Assembly (NCBI RefSeq): GCF_000325705.1
Contig: NC_019904.1
Location: 5,315,501 to 5,379,500 of the forward strand
Reading direction: 5' to 3'
Source of the DNA: Echinicola vietnamensis DSM 17526
GTDB lineage: Bacteria; Bacteroidota; Bacteroidia; Cytophagales; Cyclobacteriaceae
DNA: 64,000 bases
Shown: positions 62,119 through 64,000 of the stretch, in pieces
How positions within the stretch are numbered: position 1 is the first letter of the stretch
Layout: the number at the start of each line of letters is the position of its first letter
Program-made: the position numbers and the translations under genes
Notes under the pieces: generated by a model
Databases searched by the model: none
Seen by the model: the letters and a program-made list of their open reading frames with translations, nothing else
Told to the model about the DNA's origin: nothing

Positions 62119-62523
62119 ATGATGAACGGAAAGTACAAATACGGTTACTTCTTCCTGCGCCTGCCCATAGCAATGTCGTTGCTCGGGCACGGTCTGGTTC
62201 GTTTGCCCAAATTGCAGGGTTTTAGCAATTGGATGGTTGGTCTTATGCAAAATTCCTATTTGCCCAAACCGATGATTCTCGGTTTCAGCTATGTAGTGCC
62301 GTTTGTGGAAGTGTTTACGGGCTTGTTCCTGTTGATTGGCTTGTTTACACGGCAAACCATTTACGTAGCCTTGACACTTATGGCATTGTTCATTTTTGGC
62401 AATACCACGATTGAAAATTGGGAACCCATTACTTCGCAACTCGTTCACGCAGGTTATTTAGGAATGTTGATAATGTTTATTCAGCACAACGATTTTTCAT
62501 TGGACAGCAAACTCAAAAAATGA
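62119..62523 (+). CDS. DoxX-family membrane protein
   Basis: 134 residues from ATG 62119 (a second ATG follows at once); the longer open frame upstream overlaps the AraC promoter region and is not used. Four helices, with FLRLPIAMSLLGHGLVRLPK and PFVEVFTGLFLLIGLFTRQ characteristic of DoxX. Members are linked to quinone or thiosulfate redox or to oxidative stress; substrate unknown. Six bases before the isomerase gene. Confidence 0.88.
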   Translation: MMNGKYKYGYFFLRLPIAMSLLGHGLVRLPKLQGFSNWMVGLMQNSYLPKPMILGFSYVVPFVEVFTGLFLLIGLFTRQTIYVALTLMALFIFGNTTIENWEPITSQLVHAGYLGMLIMFIQHNDFSLDSKLKK

Positions 62524-62529
62524 AAAAGT

Positions 62530-63447
62530 ATGGCATCACGCAGAAATTTTTTATCGCAAACGGTTTTGGCTTCCGCGGCTTTGGCAGCAACGCCTGTTTC
62601 AACAAAGGAGAAGAATATGAAAAAAGCGAAAATAGCAGTCATTACCTGGACGTATGGCATTGATGATCTGGAAACCCTGTTTGCAAAAATAAAAGAAACA
62701 GGGTTTGAAGCTGTGCAGTTTAGCGGCAATTACCGCGTACATAGAGCGAATGATGTTGTGGCAACAGCCCAAAAATACGACATCGAAATTTTGTCATACG
62801 ACCCAATGAGTTTTAAACCTTTTGACGATGAAAAGCTGACGTTAAAAGATGCCGTGAAACACTATTCTGATGTTATAGAATACGCCAAAGCCATTGGTGC
62901 GCCCATGGCTACGCTGCAAGGACTTTCGTATTGGACAAAAGAAATTTCCGATTACGAAAAGGCAATACAGTTCATCATTGAAGCCGTTCGGCAGTTGGAT
63001 AAAGTTGCGCAAAATTTAAACATAACATTGACCTACGAAGCCTGCAACCAATACGAAATTCCGTGGGTGCAGACTGCCGATGAATTGTTGCGTATCCACA
63101 GTGAATCCAACGCAAAAAAATTGTTGTTGGTGTTGGACAGTTTTCACATGAACATTTGTGAAACCGATATGCTATCGCCACTTCGCAAAATAGGGAAATT
63201 GCTGCACAGCTATCACGTTTCCGATTCCGGGCGTAGCGGCATCGGCAGCGGACATATTGATTATGTTGCCCAATACAAAGTATTGCAGGAAATCGGTTTT
63301 GACGGTTATGTGTTTTTCGAGTTTGTATTGCCGGAAATCCGTCCGTACAAACTGCCGATGAACGAAAAACAAATGGAAAAATCCATTCAGCAAAACAAAT
63401 ACAGCATTCAATTGTGGAATGCCATTGCCGAAAGTTCAATCAAATAG
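62530..63447 (+). CDS. Exported sugar phosphate isomerase/epimerase-like TIM-barrel protein
   Basis: 305 residues. The N terminus MASRRNFLSQTVLASAALAA is a Tat-type signal (SRRNFL). The AP-endonuclease-2-like TIM barrel follows: AVITWTYGIDDLETLFAKIKETGFEAVQFSG, TYEACNQYEIPWVQT (metal-ligand Glu), LVLDSFHMNICE (Asp/His), HSYHVSDSGRSG and YVFFEFVLPE. Related proteins isomerise or epimerise sugars or 3-keto sugars. Two bases before the MFS gene, with which it is probably translated. Confidence 0.92.
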   Translation: MASRRNFLSQTVLASAALAATPVSTKEKNMKKAKIAVITWTYGIDDLETLFAKIKETGFEAVQFSGNYRVHRANDVVATAQKYDIEILSYDPMSFKPFDDEKLTLKDAVKHYSDVIEYAKAIGAPMATLQGLSYWTKEISDYEKAIQFIIEAVRQLDKVAQNLNITLTYEACNQYEIPWVQTADELLRIHSESNAKKLLLVLDSFHMNICETDMLSPLRKIGKLLHSYHVSDSGRSGIGSGHIDYVAQYKVLQEIGFDGYVFFEFVLPEIRPYKLPMNEKQMEKSIQQNKYSIQLWNAIAESSIK

Positions 63448-63448
63448 A

Positions 63449-64000
63449 ATGGAAAAAAAATCCTTGTACATATCGTTGATTGTCGGCATTGCCTTTTTGA
63501 TGGAAAATCTGGACAGTACGGCCATTACAACCGCCATTCCCAAAATGGCAAACGATTTTAGTGTCAGTTCGGTAACGATGAGTACGGGCATTACGGCTTA
63601 TGTCATCATGCTGGCGGTATTTATCCCGATTAGCGGCTGGGTGGCAGACCGATACGGAACACGAAGTGTATTCAGTTTGGCGGTTACGGGTTTTATCCTG
63701 GCATCGGTAGCCTGCGGTTTTTCGGGCAGCCTTCCTGTATTTGTCGTATCAAGAATTTTGCAAGGAATGGCAGGTGCTATGATGGTTCCGGTGGGCCAGT
63801 TGGCGGTATTGACCAACACGGCCAAAGAAGACCTTGTGGCGGCAACCGCTTACATCACCTGGCCCGGATTGGTAGGGCCGATTGCCGGTCCTTTTCTGGG
63901 GGGATTTTTCACTTCGTATTTGAGCTGGCACTGGATATTTTTCATCAATGTGCCTATCGGAATCATTACCATTATTTATGCACTCAAATTTATTCCGAAC
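63449..64000 (+). CDS. MFS drug/solute transporter, DHA2-like (3' part outside window)
   Basis: From ATG 63449 the frame is open to the window end (184 codons): MEKKSLYISLIVGIAFLMEN, LDSTAITTAIPKMANDF (motif D1 of 14-helix DHA2 carriers), SGWVADRYGTRSVF (motif A), RILQGMAGAMMVPVG (motif B) and GPIAGPFLGGFF (motif C, antiporter signature). Six helices are seen. An EmrB-like proton antiporter is expected. Confidence 0.93.
   Translation, partial: MEKKSLYISLIVGIAFLMENLDSTAITTAIPKMANDFSVSSVTMSTGITAYVIMLAVFIPISGWVADRYGTRSVFSLAVTGFILASVACGFSGSLPVFVVSRILQGMAGAMMVPVGQLAVLTNTAKEDLVAATAYITWPGLVGPIAGPFLGGFFTSYLSWHWIFFINVPIGIITIIYALKFIPN

Overview
The window reads as chromosome (or a large integrated element) of a Bacteroidota bacterium, most likely Cytophagales / Cyclobacteriaceae. 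Reasons: a SusC/SusD (RagA/RagB) outer-membrane pair, DUF6520, DUF6660 and DUF6922 proteins, a CzcA permease fused to its TolC-type outer-membrane channel, a MerT-MerP fusion, starts that mostly lack strong Shine-Dalgarno sites, and IS66/IS256/IS1595/IS200 elements of Bacteroidota type. Genus is inference from gene content only.

Layout. (1) 1-6310, minus strand: a defence block with the 5' part of a type I methyltransferase gene (hsdM), a small beta-flower-like protein, and a two-gene OLD-nuclease/UvrD-helicase cassette resembling Gabija (gajA-gajB) preceded by an XRE regulator. (2) 7245-15991: a TlpA-type thioredoxin lipoprotein/secreted protein, SusC and SusD homologues on the plus strand, then a convergent DUF6520 small secreted protein and a MauE/DoxX redox membrane protein, then a Crp-like regulator; non-coding stretches here carry dispersed inverted repeats. 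(3) 16844-18198: a chimeric, broken transposase. (4) 18377-43323, all minus strand: a dense metal-resistance island: P1B-2 ATPase (nonsense-interrupted copy), a NicO/UreH-like membrane gene (broken), DUF3703, an isoprenylcysteine-methyltransferase-like protein, NhaA, SpoIIAA-like, CDF transporter, DUF2231 protein, lipoprotein, second CDF protein, DUF302, P1B-4 ATPase, MgtC, bestrophin, cytochrome c-FTR1, an intact P1B-2 ATPase, a Fur-type regulator, YceI-like, AlbA_2, zinc-ribbon repeat protein, a PII-like gene split by a stop codon, CzcB, CzcA-CzcC fusion, an unlisted 41-aa membrane protein and DUF6660. (5) 43430-47690: an IS200-type element that has replaced the front of an outer-membrane protein gene, then a mercury operon (ArsR, MerTP, MerP-like, MerA with two HMA domains, and a 32-aa membrane peptide). 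(6) 47858-53063: nested mobile DNA: IS1182 remnant, group II intron, a gene fragment, a complete IS66. (7) 53328-64000: DUF6922, a non-canonical Fic protein behind an array of TGTCG boxes, an internally deleted IS256, flavohaemoglobin with an Rrf2 regulator and a perfect operator, an IS1595 sitting on a deletion junction between a decapitated SDR gene and a beheaded Crp gene, then AraC / DoxX / sugar isomerase / MFS transporter.

How it works together: the metal island combines cytoplasmic exporters (P1B ATPases, CDF), trans-envelope export (CzcCBA), Hg(II) uptake/reduction and iron/anion/cation homeostasis. Three genes in it carry single in-frame stop codons (20235, 20964, 36687) and one also a frameshift; either this lineage is losing redundant parts of the island or the sequence has errors there. 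No tRNA, rRNA or CRISPR array was seen.
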